From Mycolicibacterium cosmeticum (GTDB lineage Bacteria > Actinomycetota > Actinomycetes > Mycobacteriales > Mycobacteriaceae), in NCBI RefSeq assembly GCF_000613185.1, contig NZ_CCBB010000001.1, positions 310,001-374,000 of the forward strand: a stretch of 64,000 nt of DNA, given 5' to 3'. The notes beneath the pieces are model-generated. The model was given only the letters and a program-made list of their open reading frames with translations. It ran no database searches and was not told the origin of the DNA. Both the position numbers and the translations under genes were made by a program. Below, piece by piece: positions 54,017 to 62,762 of the stretch; position 1 is the stretch's first letter; each line of letters starts with the position of its first letter.

Positions 54017-55426
54017 TCAGTCCGACTCCGCGGGGTCGAGCATCTTCATATGCGTCGATGACCGGGGCCGCACATAGCAGACGTAGTAGGCCAGTGACGT
54101 CGCCACGATCACGATCGCGGTAATCTGGTCCTGGCGGGTCTGTTCGAACAGCACCACGAGGCACAGCGCGATCGCCGCCAGCGGAGCCGCCGGCCACAAC
54201 GGCATGCGGTACGGACGCACGAGGTCGGGGAAGCGCACCCGACTGACGATGGCCGAGAGCGCAACCAGGATCATCTCCAATGCGATGACCGTGCCGATCA
54301 CGGTCGCCATGGCCTCGACATCCATCGTCAGTATCAGGATGATGCCGGCCGCCCCGATGACGAGCGTGGCGACCCATGGTGTCTCGAAACGGGGATGCAC
54401 CTTTGCCAGCGCCTTACTGACCGGGGCCGGCCACACCATATCGCGACCGGAGCTGTAGATCACTCGGGCGAAGTAAGGGGTCAGGGCCATCACGCCGTTC
54501 ACCACGGCCAATGCGATCCCGAGGCTGACGACGGTATTGAACGCCTCGCCGCCGGTCTCGGTGAGGAACTGCTGCCACGGCGTGGCCGACGTCGTGAACT
54601 CCGACAGCGATCGAGCTCCCAACAACCCGCCCAGCACCGGTATGACGCCGAACGACACTGCGACGCCTAGTGAGATGAACACCGAACGAGCGATGTTGCG
54701 GCCACCGCCCGCGGTCTCCTCCGAGAACAGCAAGGCGCCTTGAAAGCCGTTGTAGGTGAACGCCGCTACCGCGACCGCGGCCAGCAGCGTGCCAACCGCC
54801 AGGGCCTGCGGTCCGTCGGACCCGAACACGGTGGGGGTGAGCACCTCCGTCAGCGAATGCTGGGTCTGGGCGAAGCCGAGGATCGTCACGAACACGACGA
54901 CCAAGAGCTCGACCGCGAGCAGCAGACCGACCAGGCGAGCACTCAACCGGACACCGAGGATCGCGATGACAGTCCCGATCGCGATCACCACGGCCCCCAC
55001 CCAGCGGGCGTCCAGTGGCACGATGACGTTGAGGTAGGTGGCTATTGTCAGGGCGACCACCGCGGGGATGAGGAATGCACAAACCGGTCCGGTGAACACC
55101 AGCGATACGAATCCGGCCGACTTTCCGAGGGTCCGCATGACCACCGAATAATCGCCTCCGGCAATGGGATACGCACTGCCCAGTTCGCCGTAGCAGGCGG
55201 CCATCGACAGCCCGAGGAGGCCGGCGATGACCAGCGCCCACACTGCACCGGTGCCCGCCATGTTGAGCAGAATGGGGGCGATGGCAAATACCCCCACCGC
55301 GGGCGTGATGGCGGCGACACACAACGCCACATTGCCCCACAACCCGAGGCTTCGGCTCAGCTCCTGGTCGTAACGCGCCGGTTCTGCCACATCGCTACCG
55401 GTCCCGTCAGATATGCGGTCAGGCAT
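54017..55426 (-). CDS. APC-family permease (glutamine-synthetase-like operon)
   Basis: A 469-residue APC-superfamily transporter with about twelve membrane helices; helix 1 carries GLWGNVALCVAAITPAVGVF and FNGFQGALLFSEETAGGGRN corresponds to the loop after helix 6. It resembles ethanolamine- or amino-acid-type permeases of this superfamily, but the substrate is not determined. The ATG overlaps the stop of the glutamine-synthetase-like gene by 8 bp, so the two are coupled. It may import an amine destined for gamma-glutamylation. Confidence 0.88.
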   Translation of the reverse strand: MPDRISDGTGSDVAEPARYDQELSRSLGLWGNVALCVAAITPAVGVFAIAPILLNMAGTGAVWALVIAGLLGLSMAACYGELGSAYPIAGGDYSVVMRTLGKSAGFVSLVFTGPVCAFLIPAVVALTIATYLNVIVPLDARWVGAVVIAIGTVIAILGVRLSARLVGLLLAVELLVVVFVTILGFAQTQHSLTEVLTPTVFGSDGPQALAVGTLLAAVAVAAFTYNGFQGALLFSEETAGGGRNIARSVFISLGVAVSFGVIPVLGGLLGARSLSEFTTSATPWQQFLTETGGEAFNTVVSLGIALAVVNGVMALTPYFARVIYSSGRDMVWPAPVSKALAKVHPRFETPWVATLVIGAAGIILILTMDVEAMATVIGTVIALEMILVALSAIVSRVRFPDLVRPYRMPLWPAAPLAAIALCLVVLFEQTRQDQITAIVIVATSLAYYVCYVRPRSSTHMKMLDPAESD

Positions 55427-56759
55427 AGCGTTGCCGTTCCCACTCACTGACCGCGTTCTGCCAGGCGTGCAGTTCCCATTCCCTGGTCTGCAAGTAGTGC
55501 GTACAGAACTCATCACCCAGGACCTCGTCCAAAGCCCTGTCACGACTCCGGAATTTGGTGATCGCGCCCTCCAAGCTCGTCGGCAACGCTCCGTCGTGGC
55601 CGTCGATCCATTTCCGGTCGGGCACGGTGCGCTCCTTCAGGCCGAGGTGCACCGAAGCCGCTATCGCGGCCAACGTCAGGTAGGGATTGCAGTCGGCGCC
55701 CGGCCGGCGCAATTCGAATCGGCTGGCCGCCGAGCCCTTCAGCAGCGCCCGCAGGGCATATGAGCGGTCGTCGGGCCCGCACGCCGCACTGACCGGGGCG
55801 AAGAAACCAGGCACCAACCGCTTGTAGGAGTTGATCGTCGGGTTGTAGATGAGGCTCAGGGCGGGCAGATGGGTGAGCATGCCCCAGGCGACCCGTCGAT
55901 AGAACTCGTCGTCCGGATCGCCCGCCGCTGAGCGCAGAGCGTTCTCCCCGTACTGGTCCCACATGGAGAAGTGCACGTGGGCGCTCGAACCCTCCTGGTG
56001 GGCAATGGGTTTGGCCATGAAGTTTGCCGTCAAGCCATGACGGCGGGCGGCCTCGACCGCGACCAGCCGCAACAGCGCCGCGGTGTCCGCGGCCGCCAGA
56101 CCGTCTTGCGGATCGACGTTCACCTCGATGAGCCCCGGCGCTCCCTCGCTGTGCACGACCGACAAACCCAGACGTAGTTCGTCGGCGTATCGCCGCAGGG
56201 TGCCGATGAAGTCGGTGACATGCGACAGCGTCATCGGGCTGTAGCTGAGCCCCGACATCGCCGGCTCCCATGTGCCCTCACGAAACAGACGGAACTCGAA
56301 TTCGAAGGCGGCCTTCATCCGGATGCCGTGACCGGCGAGCGCGTCGAGTGCTCGACGTAGCACCTGACGTGGACTCACCGCGCAGGGTGCTCCGCTCGTT
56401 TCGTGGAGATCACCGACGAGCAGGTAAGCGGCCGGGAACCACGGCATTGGGCGCAGCGTCGCGAGATCAGGCCGCAGCAGCAGATCCTTGGCACCGCCCT
56501 TGAGCCCCATGTTCGACAATGTCGTGATCGGCTCGTCGGTCGGGTCGACGGCGAGCAGCAGATCGGTGCTCGGGACCCCCTCGCTGAGGGCCTGATCCGA
56601 CCCGATCACCCTGGGATCGACCAGCTTTCCCCGGAGATTTCCATGAATGTCGGGGAAGAGCAGGGCTATCGAGTGGGCATCCGGTGGCAGCCCGTTCACG
56701 ACATCGACGGGCGCCGCATCGGCATACATTGTGGACAACTGTTCTTCCCCTAGATCCAT
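55419..56759 (-). CDS. Glutamine-synthetase-like gamma-glutamyl-amine ligase
   Basis: A 446-residue member of the glutamine synthetase fold (GlnA3/GlnA4/PuuA type). Catalytic-site stretches are AAFEFEFRLF, EVNVDPQDGLAAAD, VHFSMWDQYGE, NPTINSYKRLVPGF and ELRRPGADCNPYL, all similar to but distinct from housekeeping GlnA; the adenylylation Tyr loop is not seen. In this branch ATP drives gamma-glutamylation of an amine (putrescine, ethanolamine and others) rather than of ammonia. It lies 4 bp after the phosphotriesterase-like stop and overlaps the permease start by 8 bp. The ATG at 56759 was used. Confidence 0.88.
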   Translation of the reverse strand: MDLGEEQLSTMYADAAPVDVVNGLPPDAHSIALLFPDIHGNLRGKLVDPRVIGSDQALSEGVPSTDLLLAVDPTDEPITTLSNMGLKGGAKDLLLRPDLATLRPMPWFPAAYLLVGDLHETSGAPCAVSPRQVLRRALDALAGHGIRMKAAFEFEFRLFREGTWEPAMSGLSYSPMTLSHVTDFIGTLRRYADELRLGLSVVHSEGAPGLIEVNVDPQDGLAAADTAALLRLVAVEAARRHGLTANFMAKPIAHQEGSSAHVHFSMWDQYGENALRSAAGDPDDEFYRRVAWGMLTHLPALSLIYNPTINSYKRLVPGFFAPVSAACGPDDRSYALRALLKGSAASRFELRRPGADCNPYLTLAAIAASVHLGLKERTVPDRKWIDGHDGALPTSLEGAITKFRSRDRALDEVLGDEFCTHYLQTREWELHAWQNAVSEWERQRYA

Positions 56760-56763
56760 GGAG

Positions 56764-57780
56764 TCAAGGCCGATCGAGCAGTCGGCGTGGGTTTTCGACC
56801 ATCATCTGCGTGACCACGTCGTCGCCGACCCCGTGTTGGTCACGCAGCAACGGCAGGATTCGGCGATGCAGATGCTCGTAGCCGAAACCGCCGTAGCTCT
56901 TGAGGTTCGCCTTGGTCCAGACGTCACAGGCCAGCACTAGCTGTCCGGCGTGGCCGTCGTGCAACAGCGGCAGCAGGTGGTCGATCCGCTCGAGGTCGGT
57001 GGGGTCCTTGAACAGCCCGCTGAAATAAAAATCCGAACCGAACGTGTCGAACGCCATCGCCACACCGGACTGAGCGACATCGGCGTGGTAGGCCTTGTCG
57101 AGGTGCTCGTCGAGGTGGCCCATGATCACCCGGTCGGGTGACATTCCCTGCGCAACCAGAATATCCAGCACGTTCAGTGCTTCCGCACCGCGTGGCTCAA
57201 GGTGGATGCTCACCGAGGCCTGGGTCACCACCGCGGCCGTACCCGCCGCCGCGATCACCTTCTTCTCCCGTTCGGTGACCGGTGAACTGGTGCCGATTTC
57301 CCCGATGAGCGCCGGCTTGATTGCGGTCCCGTCGATCCCTTCTTGCAGCTCCGCCACCAATAGCTCGGCGAGCCGGTCGACGCTCCATTGCTCGACGTAG
57401 TCGGGGTGGGAATCGTGGATGTAGAAACCGCACCCGCTCATCACATGCACACCACTGCGTTTGGATATCACGGCCAGGTCTTCGATCCGACGGCCGAGGC
57501 CGATGTTGGTGAGGTCCACCAGCCCGGCGTTCGGCACGCCGGAGAAGTATTCGAGTTCGCGCACAGCCACGTCGACGTCGTCTATCAACAAGTTGTCTTC
57601 GAGGCTGACCAGGTTCCAGTGCACGAAACCCAGGTTCTCGAGGGAGACGGCGGCCGGTTCGGGGACGGGTTCACGCGCGGGTTCGAACCAGACGCGTCCG
57701 TCGATCAGCAAGTGTTCGTGCATGCTGGTCTGACCCAGCTCTGCAGGGTCGATGGGACCAAGGACGGTATGAATCGGCAT
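56764..57780 (-). CDS. Phosphotriesterase-family metal-dependent hydrolase
   Basis: A 338-residue amidohydrolase-superfamily protein of the phosphotriesterase branch. The metal motif HEH is at residues 21-23 (TSMHEHLLIDG), the bridging residue seems to be the Glu of IGEIGTSS instead of a carboxylated Lys, and further ligands are in SIHLEP, IMGHLDEH and LACDVW. Such enzymes hydrolyse lactones, amides or phosphoesters; mammalian PTER is an N-acetyltaurine amidase. The enzyme is the first gene of an operon with the GS-like ligase, permease and GntR regulator, suggesting it frees an amine or acid from its precursor; this is inferred. AAGGA precedes the ATG. Confidence 0.85.
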   Translation of the reverse strand: MPIHTVLGPIDPAELGQTSMHEHLLIDGRVWFEPAREPVPEPAAVSLENLGFVHWNLVSLEDNLLIDDVDVAVRELEYFSGVPNAGLVDLTNIGLGRRIEDLAVISKRSGVHVMSGCGFYIHDSHPDYVEQWSVDRLAELLVAELQEGIDGTAIKPALIGEIGTSSPVTEREKKVIAAAGTAAVVTQASVSIHLEPRGAEALNVLDILVAQGMSPDRVIMGHLDEHLDKAYHADVAQSGVAMAFDTFGSDFYFSGLFKDPTDLERIDHLLPLLHDGHAGQLVLACDVWTKANLKSYGGFGYEHLHRRILPLLRDQHGVGDDVVTQMMVENPRRLLDRP

Positions 57781-57791
57781 CGGACATCCTT

Positions 57792-57801
57792 AAATGGAGT
57801 T
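57792..57801. promoter_or_regulatory. AAATGGAGTT box upstream of the phosphotriesterase-like operon
   Basis: This 10-mer is identical to the half-site of the inverted repeat upstream of alr (45816-45842). It lies 12-21 bp before the ATG of the phosphotriesterase-like gene, in the 255-bp gap shared with the divergent pdxS operon. No second arm is present here. It could mark shared regulation, for example by the GntR protein. Confidence 0.4.
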
Positions 57802-58035
57802 CGGTGAATGCCTTTTTATCAGACGCCAGAAGCCTTGGCAACACCCACATGCCGAATGGGCCGGCCAGGCTCCGCCATTGCATGCGGTCGGCCGCGAGGC
57901 CGCTAGCCGATGCGCGAAAGTCGTTTGTAACCGGTGTATTACGGGACAGCGCCGGAGCGTTTTCCCGGGCCGCACCGAACCTCACACCCGCTCACGCCTT
58001 GACGAAACCCGATGCATCACGGTAGACAATGGATC

Positions 58036-58953
58036 GTGTCGCAATCCAATCAACCATCGGTCACGCCCTCGCCCGGCGTTGGCACCGCCCGGGTGAAGCG
58101 CGGCATGGCCGAGATGCTCAAGGGCGGCGTCATCATGGATGTGGTCACCCCGGAGCAGGCCCGGATCGCCGAGGCCGCCGGTGCGGTGGCGGTGATGGCC
58201 CTGGAGCGGGTGCCCGCCGATATCCGCGCCCAGGGCGGGGTGTCGCGGATGAGCGATCCGGACATGATCGAGGGCATCATCGACGCGGTCACCATCCCGG
58301 TGATGGCCAAGGCCCGGATCGGGCATTTCGTCGAGGCGCAGATCCTGCAGAGCCTCGGTGTGGACTACATCGACGAGTCCGAGGTGCTGACTCCGGCCGA
58401 CTATGCCAACCACATCGACAAGTGGCGCTTCACCGTGCCGTTCGTCTGTGGCGCCACCAACTTGGGTGAGGCGCTGCGCCGGATCACCGAGGGCGCGGCG
58501 ATGATCCGGTCCAAGGGGGAGGCCGGTACCGGGGACGTCTCCAATGCCACCACTCATATGCGGACCATCGGCGCCGAGATCCGCCGGCTGACCTCGTTGA
58601 GCGAGGACGAGTTGTTCGTGGCGGCCAAGGACCTACAGGCCCCGTATGACCTGGTGGTCGAGGTGGCCCGGGCCGGCAAGCTGCCGGTCACGATGTTCAC
58701 CGCCGGTGGCATCGCGACGCCGGCGGACGCGGCGATGATGATGCAGCTGGGCGCCGAGGGCGTGTTCGTGGGCTCGGGCATCTTCAAGTCCGGTGACCCG
58801 GCCGCCCGCGCGGCGGCGATCGTGAAGGCCACCACCTTCTACGACGATCCCGATGTGCTGGCCAAGGTCTCCCGCGGCCTCGGTGAGGCGATGGTCGGCA
58901 TCAACGTCGACGACATCCCGGTCCCGCACAGGCTAGCCCAACGCGGCTGGTGA
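58036..58953 (+). CDS. pdxS: Pyridoxal 5'-phosphate synthase lyase subunit PdxS
   Basis: A 305-residue PdxS (Pdx1) protein, a TIM-barrel that forms PLP from ribose 5-phosphate, glyceraldehyde 3-phosphate and ammonia. The active-site lysines appear in [10 protein letters not shown] (K81-type) and [11 protein letters not shown] (K149-type), and blocks such as [20 protein letters not shown] and [12 protein letters not shown] are typical; the protein looks complete. Normally pdxT (glutaminase) is adjacent, but no pdxT is seen here. It heads a plus-strand operon with an aminotransferase. GTG at 58036 is preferred; an ATG eight codons upstream is possible. It is probably a second copy. Confidence 0.92.
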   Translation: MSQSNQPSVTPSPGVGTARVKRGMAEMLKGGVIMDVVTPEQARIAEAAGAVAVMALERVPADIRAQGGVSRMSDPDMIEGIIDAVTIPVMAKARIGHFVEAQILQSLGVDYIDESEVLTPADYANHIDKWRFTVPFVCGATNLGEALRRITEGAAMIRSKGEAGTGDVSNATTHMRTIGAEIRRLTSLSEDELFVAAKDLQAPYDLVVEVARAGKLPVTMFTAGGIATPADAAMMMQLGAEGVFVGSGIFKSGDPAARAAAIVKATTFYDDPDVLAKVSRGLGEAMVGINVDDIPVPHRLAQRGW

Positions 58954-58984
58954 GAAGACAAACCATAAAGAAAGGGAACAGATC

Positions 58985-60358
58985 ATGACCTCTCTGCCGA
59001 ACCGGCACGCGTTGGAAGCGCAGGCGCTGGACCACCTGTGGTTGCACAGCAACGACCTGGAATGGAACGAACTCATCGAGGGTGGGTTGCGGGTCTTCGT
59101 GGAAGGCCGCGGCTCGACGTTGATCGACGTGAACGGCAAGGAATACATCGACGGCCTGGCCGGACTGTTCGTGGTCGCGGCAGGCCACGGCCGCGCCGAG
59201 ATCGGCGAGGCCATGGCCGAACAGGCCGGCAAGATCGCCTACACCGCCGCGTCCAACGCCGCCAACCCCGCGGCGATCAAGCTGGCCGCCAAGATCGCCT
59301 CCCTCACCCCGGGCGACCTCGACCGGATCTTCCTGTGCTCGGGCGGATCCGAGGCGGTGGAGAGCGCAATGAAGATTGCCAAGCAGGTCCAGGTCATGCG
59401 TGGATTTGGCAAGCGCTACAAGATCATTGCTCGCCGGGGCTCTTACCACGGCACCACGTTCGGCGCCGCCAGCCTCACCGGCAGCGCGAGCGAGAAGTAC
59501 TTCGGACCGTTCATGGCCGGCGTGAGCAAGGTGCCGAACCCCAACCACTATCGCAACGATTTCGGGCTTGAGGGTGAAGCCGGTGACATCATGTGCGCCC
59601 GCTACGTCGAGCAGGAGATCCTCAACCAGGGCCCGGAACACGTCGCGGCGGTGATCGGCGAACCGATCTCGGTCGCCAACGGCACTCATCTGCCCAGCCC
59701 GGTGTACTGGCAGATGCTGCGCGATATTTGCGACAAGTACGGCGTTCTTCTGATCATGGACGAGGTCATCACCGGCTGGGGACGGACTGGCAAGGTGTTC
59801 GCCGCCGAGCACTACGGGGTGGTTCCCGACATCATGACCATGGCCAAAGGTCTTTCGAGTGGCTACGCACCGGTGGCGGCCGTGGCCGTTCGGTCGTCGA
59901 TCTTCGATGATTTCCGCCCCGATGGCCGCGCACTGGGCCACCTGATCACCTTCGGCGGCCACGCGGTGGCAGCTGCCGCTGCGTTGAAGAACATCGAGAT
60001 CCTCGAACGCGAGAATTTGGTCGAACGCTCGGCCGAGATGGGCACCTACCTCTTCGAGTTGGCCCAAGAATTGCGCAGCCATCCCACCGTCGGTGATGTC
60101 CGCGGCGGTAAAGGCCTCTTGTGCGCCATCGATTTCGTCAAGAGCAAGGAAACCCGTGAGGCGTGGGGAACATCGCATCCGTTCATCAAGCAGCTCGCCC
60201 TGCGCACGCAGGAAGAGGGCCTGGTCACCCGGGTGTGGGACGTTTTGCACCTCGCGCCGCCGTTCGTGCTGACCCACAGCGAGGCCGAGCGCGCCATCGA
60301 GATCGTCGACCGCTGCCTCACCGAGGCAGAGGCGAAGTTCGCGGCCGAGATCGGCTGA
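58985..60358 (+). CDS. Class III PLP-dependent omega-aminotransferase
   Basis: A 457-residue class III aminotransferase (GABA/putrescine/omega-amino acid type). The PLP Lys288 is in MTMAKGLSSGY; other blocks are FLCSGGSEAVESAMKIAKQ, the ring-stacking SYHGTTFGAAS and the ILIMDEVITGWGRTGK-like LLIMDEVITGWGRTG, plus ITFGGHAVAAAAALKNIE. It transfers an amino group from an omega-amino compound to a keto acid, in the cytoplasm. It follows pdxS by 31 bp and precedes the gamma-glutamyl hydrolase gene by 6 bp, so it most likely acts at the beginning or end of the same pathway. Confidence 0.93.
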   Translation: MTSLPNRHALEAQALDHLWLHSNDLEWNELIEGGLRVFVEGRGSTLIDVNGKEYIDGLAGLFVVAAGHGRAEIGEAMAEQAGKIAYTAASNAANPAAIKLAAKIASLTPGDLDRIFLCSGGSEAVESAMKIAKQVQVMRGFGKRYKIIARRGSYHGTTFGAASLTGSASEKYFGPFMAGVSKVPNPNHYRNDFGLEGEAGDIMCARYVEQEILNQGPEHVAAVIGEPISVANGTHLPSPVYWQMLRDICDKYGVLLIMDEVITGWGRTGKVFAAEHYGVVPDIMTMAKGLSSGYAPVAAVAVRSSIFDDFRPDGRALGHLITFGGHAVAAAAALKNIEILERENLVERSAEMGTYLFELAQELRSHPTVGDVRGGKGLLCAIDFVKSKETREAWGTSHPFIKQLALRTQEEGLVTRVWDVLHLAPPFVLTHSEAERAIEIVDRCLTEAEAKFAAEIG

Positions 60359-60364
60359 TCCGAC

Positions 60365-61099
60365 ATGACCGCACCCGTGATCGGCGTCTGCGCCGCGTTC
60401 GAGAAGGCCAGCTGGGGCTTCTGGAATCAGCAGGCCGCCATCGTGCCGGCCACTTATCTCGCGAAAATTCATGCCGCAGGCGGAGTCCCGGTGGGATTGA
60501 TACCCGACACGCGTGTGGTCGAGAGTGCGGGACTGCTCATCGACCGCATCGACGGATTGCTGTTGATCGGCGGCGTCGATGTCGAGCCTGCATCGTACGG
60601 CGCCACCGACAACGGCCGTACTGAAGCCACCGAACCGCTACGCGACGAGTTCGAGTTGGTTCTGGCGCGGGAAGCAATGCGACGAGACATTCCGGTACTC
60701 GGAGTATGCCGTGGCATGCAGGTTCTCAACGTGGCGGCCGGGGGGACGCTGCACCAGCATTTGCTCGACGCAGGCTACGTTGAACACCGCCCCAGCCCCG
60801 GCCGGCTCGACCACGAAACCTTCCACGAAGTCGAGGTGGACTACGGCACCCATGCGGCGATGTTGTGCGGCAGCGGTGTCCAGATCGTCAACTCCCACCA
60901 CCATCAAGGTGTGGACCGGCTCGGCAACGGCGCGGTGGTCACCGCCCGATCACTACCCGACCAGCTGCCCGAAGCCATCGAGTGGCCCGGTCAACGTTAC
61001 GCGCTCGGCGTGCAATGGCATCCGGAAGCCGCCGAACTTCAGCACGCTCTCACCGATTTCGTCAACAGCGCCGCACACGCACTCGGAGGACAACACTGA
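60365..61099 (+). CDS. Gamma-glutamyl-gamma-aminobutyrate hydrolase-like (PuuD family, peptidase C26)
   Basis: A 244-residue class I glutamine-amidotransferase-fold hydrolase. The nucleophile Cys115 is in LGVCRGMQVLNV, and GVQWHPEAAE supplies the catalytic His and Glu. The fold and length match PuuD, which removes the gamma-glutamyl group from gamma-glutamyl-GABA. Together with the GS-like ligase in the opposing operon it completes a glutamylation-deglutamylation cycle. It is 6 bp after the aminotransferase stop and 1 bp before the aldehyde dehydrogenase ATG. Confidence 0.92.
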   Translation: MTAPVIGVCAAFEKASWGFWNQQAAIVPATYLAKIHAAGGVPVGLIPDTRVVESAGLLIDRIDGLLLIGGVDVEPASYGATDNGRTEATEPLRDEFELVLAREAMRRDIPVLGVCRGMQVLNVAAGGTLHQHLLDAGYVEHRPSPGRLDHETFHEVEVDYGTHAAMLCGSGVQIVNSHHHQGVDRLGNGAVVTARSLPDQLPEAIEWPGQRYALGVQWHPEAAELQHALTDFVNSAAHALGGQH

Positions 61100-61100
61100 C

Positions 61101-62462
61101 ATGGCCGTCATCGACGTCATCGAACCCTCGACCGAACAGGTCATCGAATCGCTCGAACAGATCACCCCCGCGGGATTGGATGACGTGGTCGCCCGCGCCA
61201 CCACCGCACAGCGGCAATGGGCCGCCCAGCCACCCCAGTTCCGTGCCGAGGTCTTGCTGTCCATCGCAGCAGCGGTCGACGACAACCGCGAAGCCCTCGC
61301 CCAGCTGGAAGCGCGCAACGTCGGCATGCCCATCAGCGATGCGCGCGGTGCAATCGCCGGCGTGGCGGCGACCTTCCGCTACTACGCAGCCGCACCGGAA
61401 CGCCTTCTCGGCCACACCATCCCGGTGGCCGGGGGCGTGGACATGACATTCCGCGAACCCATCGGGGTAGTCGGACTGATCACCCCGTGGAACTATCCGC
61501 TGACCATCGCCGCCTGGAAGGTGGCGCCGGCGTTGGCGGCCGGCAACGCGGTGGTGCTCAAACCCGCTGAGCTCACGCCCTTGACCTCGCTGCGGCTGGG
61601 ACAGCTCGCCGTCGGTGCCGGGCTGCCCGCCGACCTGTTCAACGTCGTCGTCGGCCCCGGACGGACGATCGGCAGCCGGCTGGTCGAACATCCCGGCGTC
61701 GGGAAGATAGCGTTCACCGGATCGACGAGCGTCGGCCAGGACATCGCGCGACGCGCGGCCGACGGGATCAAACGCGTCACGCTGGAACTGGGCGGCAAGT
61801 CGGCGGCCCTCGTCTTCGCCGACGCCGACCTGGACGCGGCGGCCGAGGGCCTCACGGGTGCCGTGTTCGGGAACTCGGGCCAGGATTGCTGCGCCAGGTC
61901 GCGGGTGTTCGTCGAACGCTCTGTCCTCGACATGTTCTTGGAGAAACTGGAGAAGGTCGTCGCCAATATCGTCGTAGGTGACCCACTTTCGGAGAACACC
62001 CAGATGGGTCCACTGATCTCGGCAGCACACGCGGCGACCGTCCAGAGCTACGTCGACGACGCACCGGTGCTCTTCCGTGGATCGGCGCCGACCGGCCCCG
62101 GCTTCTGGTTTGCCCCCACCGTGCTGCACCCCATCGCCGACAATCATCGTTCGGCGCGTGAGGAAATCTTCGGACCGGTCGTGTCGGTCCTCGCCTTCGA
62201 CAGCGAGGATGAAGCGGTTGCCCGGGCCAACGACACCATCTACGGTCTGGCCGGCTCAATCTGGACATCGAATGCGGCACGTTCGATGCGGGTGGCCCGT
62301 GGCGTCGCGGCGGGTGCGTTGGCGGTGAACTCGTACACCTCGGTGCGGATCACGACACCGTTCGGCGGTTTCAAGCAGTCCGGACTCGGGCGCGAACTCG
62401 GCCCCGACGCGCTGGAGGCCTACACGGAAGTCAAGAACGTCTTCTTCAACACCGCCTCGTAG
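61101..62462 (+). CDS. Aldehyde dehydrogenase (PuuC/betaine-aldehyde type)
   Basis: A 453-residue aldehyde dehydrogenase, slightly short at the N-terminus relative to most. Catalytic Cys263 is in NSGQDCCARSRV (two adjacent Cys), the Glu in TLELGGKSAALV, the TPWNYPLTIAAWKVAP loop binds NAD, and the C-terminal FGGFKQSGLGRELG is typical of amino-aldehyde dehydrogenases. In the glutamylated pathway it would oxidise a gamma-glutamyl-amino aldehyde. The ATG is adjacent to the previous stop, in a tightly packed operon. Confidence 0.93.
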   Translation: MAVIDVIEPSTEQVIESLEQITPAGLDDVVARATTAQRQWAAQPPQFRAEVLLSIAAAVDDNREALAQLEARNVGMPISDARGAIAGVAATFRYYAAAPERLLGHTIPVAGGVDMTFREPIGVVGLITPWNYPLTIAAWKVAPALAAGNAVVLKPAELTPLTSLRLGQLAVGAGLPADLFNVVVGPGRTIGSRLVEHPGVGKIAFTGSTSVGQDIARRAADGIKRVTLELGGKSAALVFADADLDAAAEGLTGAVFGNSGQDCCARSRVFVERSVLDMFLEKLEKVVANIVVGDPLSENTQMGPLISAAHAATVQSYVDDAPVLFRGSAPTGPGFWFAPTVLHPIADNHRSAREEIFGPVVSVLAFDSEDEAVARANDTIYGLAGSIWTSNAARSMRVARGVAAGALAVNSYTSVRITTPFGGFKQSGLGRELGPDALEAYTEVKNVFFNTAS

Positions 62463-62483
62463 ACCCTTTTTCCGATGACCTGA

Positions 62484-62762
62484 GTGGCCGACCAGCTCGT
62501 GACGAATCAATTCGATTGGGAAATGCTGCGTTTCGTCGTCTCTTGGGCGCCCTACGGAGGACCACATGACGAGGAGACCGTGCCGAGGTTCGGGATGAAC
62601 TCCGAACGCCTCAAGGCTAGGTTCGCAGAAATCGTTCGAGCGCTCGTTTCAAGCGACGCACCGCTCGATTTCGATCAGCGGCAGCTGCTGCGACGGGCGC
62701 GCGCGTTGGCGGCACCGGCGACCCGCCAAGGCCATCCCCGACAAGACAGGAGAACCGTATGA
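62484..62762 (+). CDS. Small DUF3263-like protein in the amine operon
   Basis: A 92-residue protein between the aldehyde and mycothiol dehydrogenase genes. It contains [20 protein letters not shown] and [17 protein letters not shown], a pattern reminiscent of the DUF3263 or RHH-like HTH proteins of actinobacteria, and a basic tail ([10 protein letters not shown]). The stop overlaps the ATG of the next gene, supporting translation. Assignment is uncertain; it may be a small regulator or partner of the dehydrogenase. GTG start at 62484. Confidence 0.55.
   Translation: MADQLVTNQFDWEMLRFVVSWAPYGGPHDEETVPRFGMNSERLKARFAEIVRALVSSDAPLDFDQRQLLRRARALAAPATRQGHPRQDRRTV

Noticed and set aside
60365..61099. 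Calling the C26 protein PdxT because it lies near pdxS
   Set aside because: Its length and motifs (GVCRGMQVLNV, GVQWHPE) fit PuuD; PdxT is shorter with a different nucleophile context.
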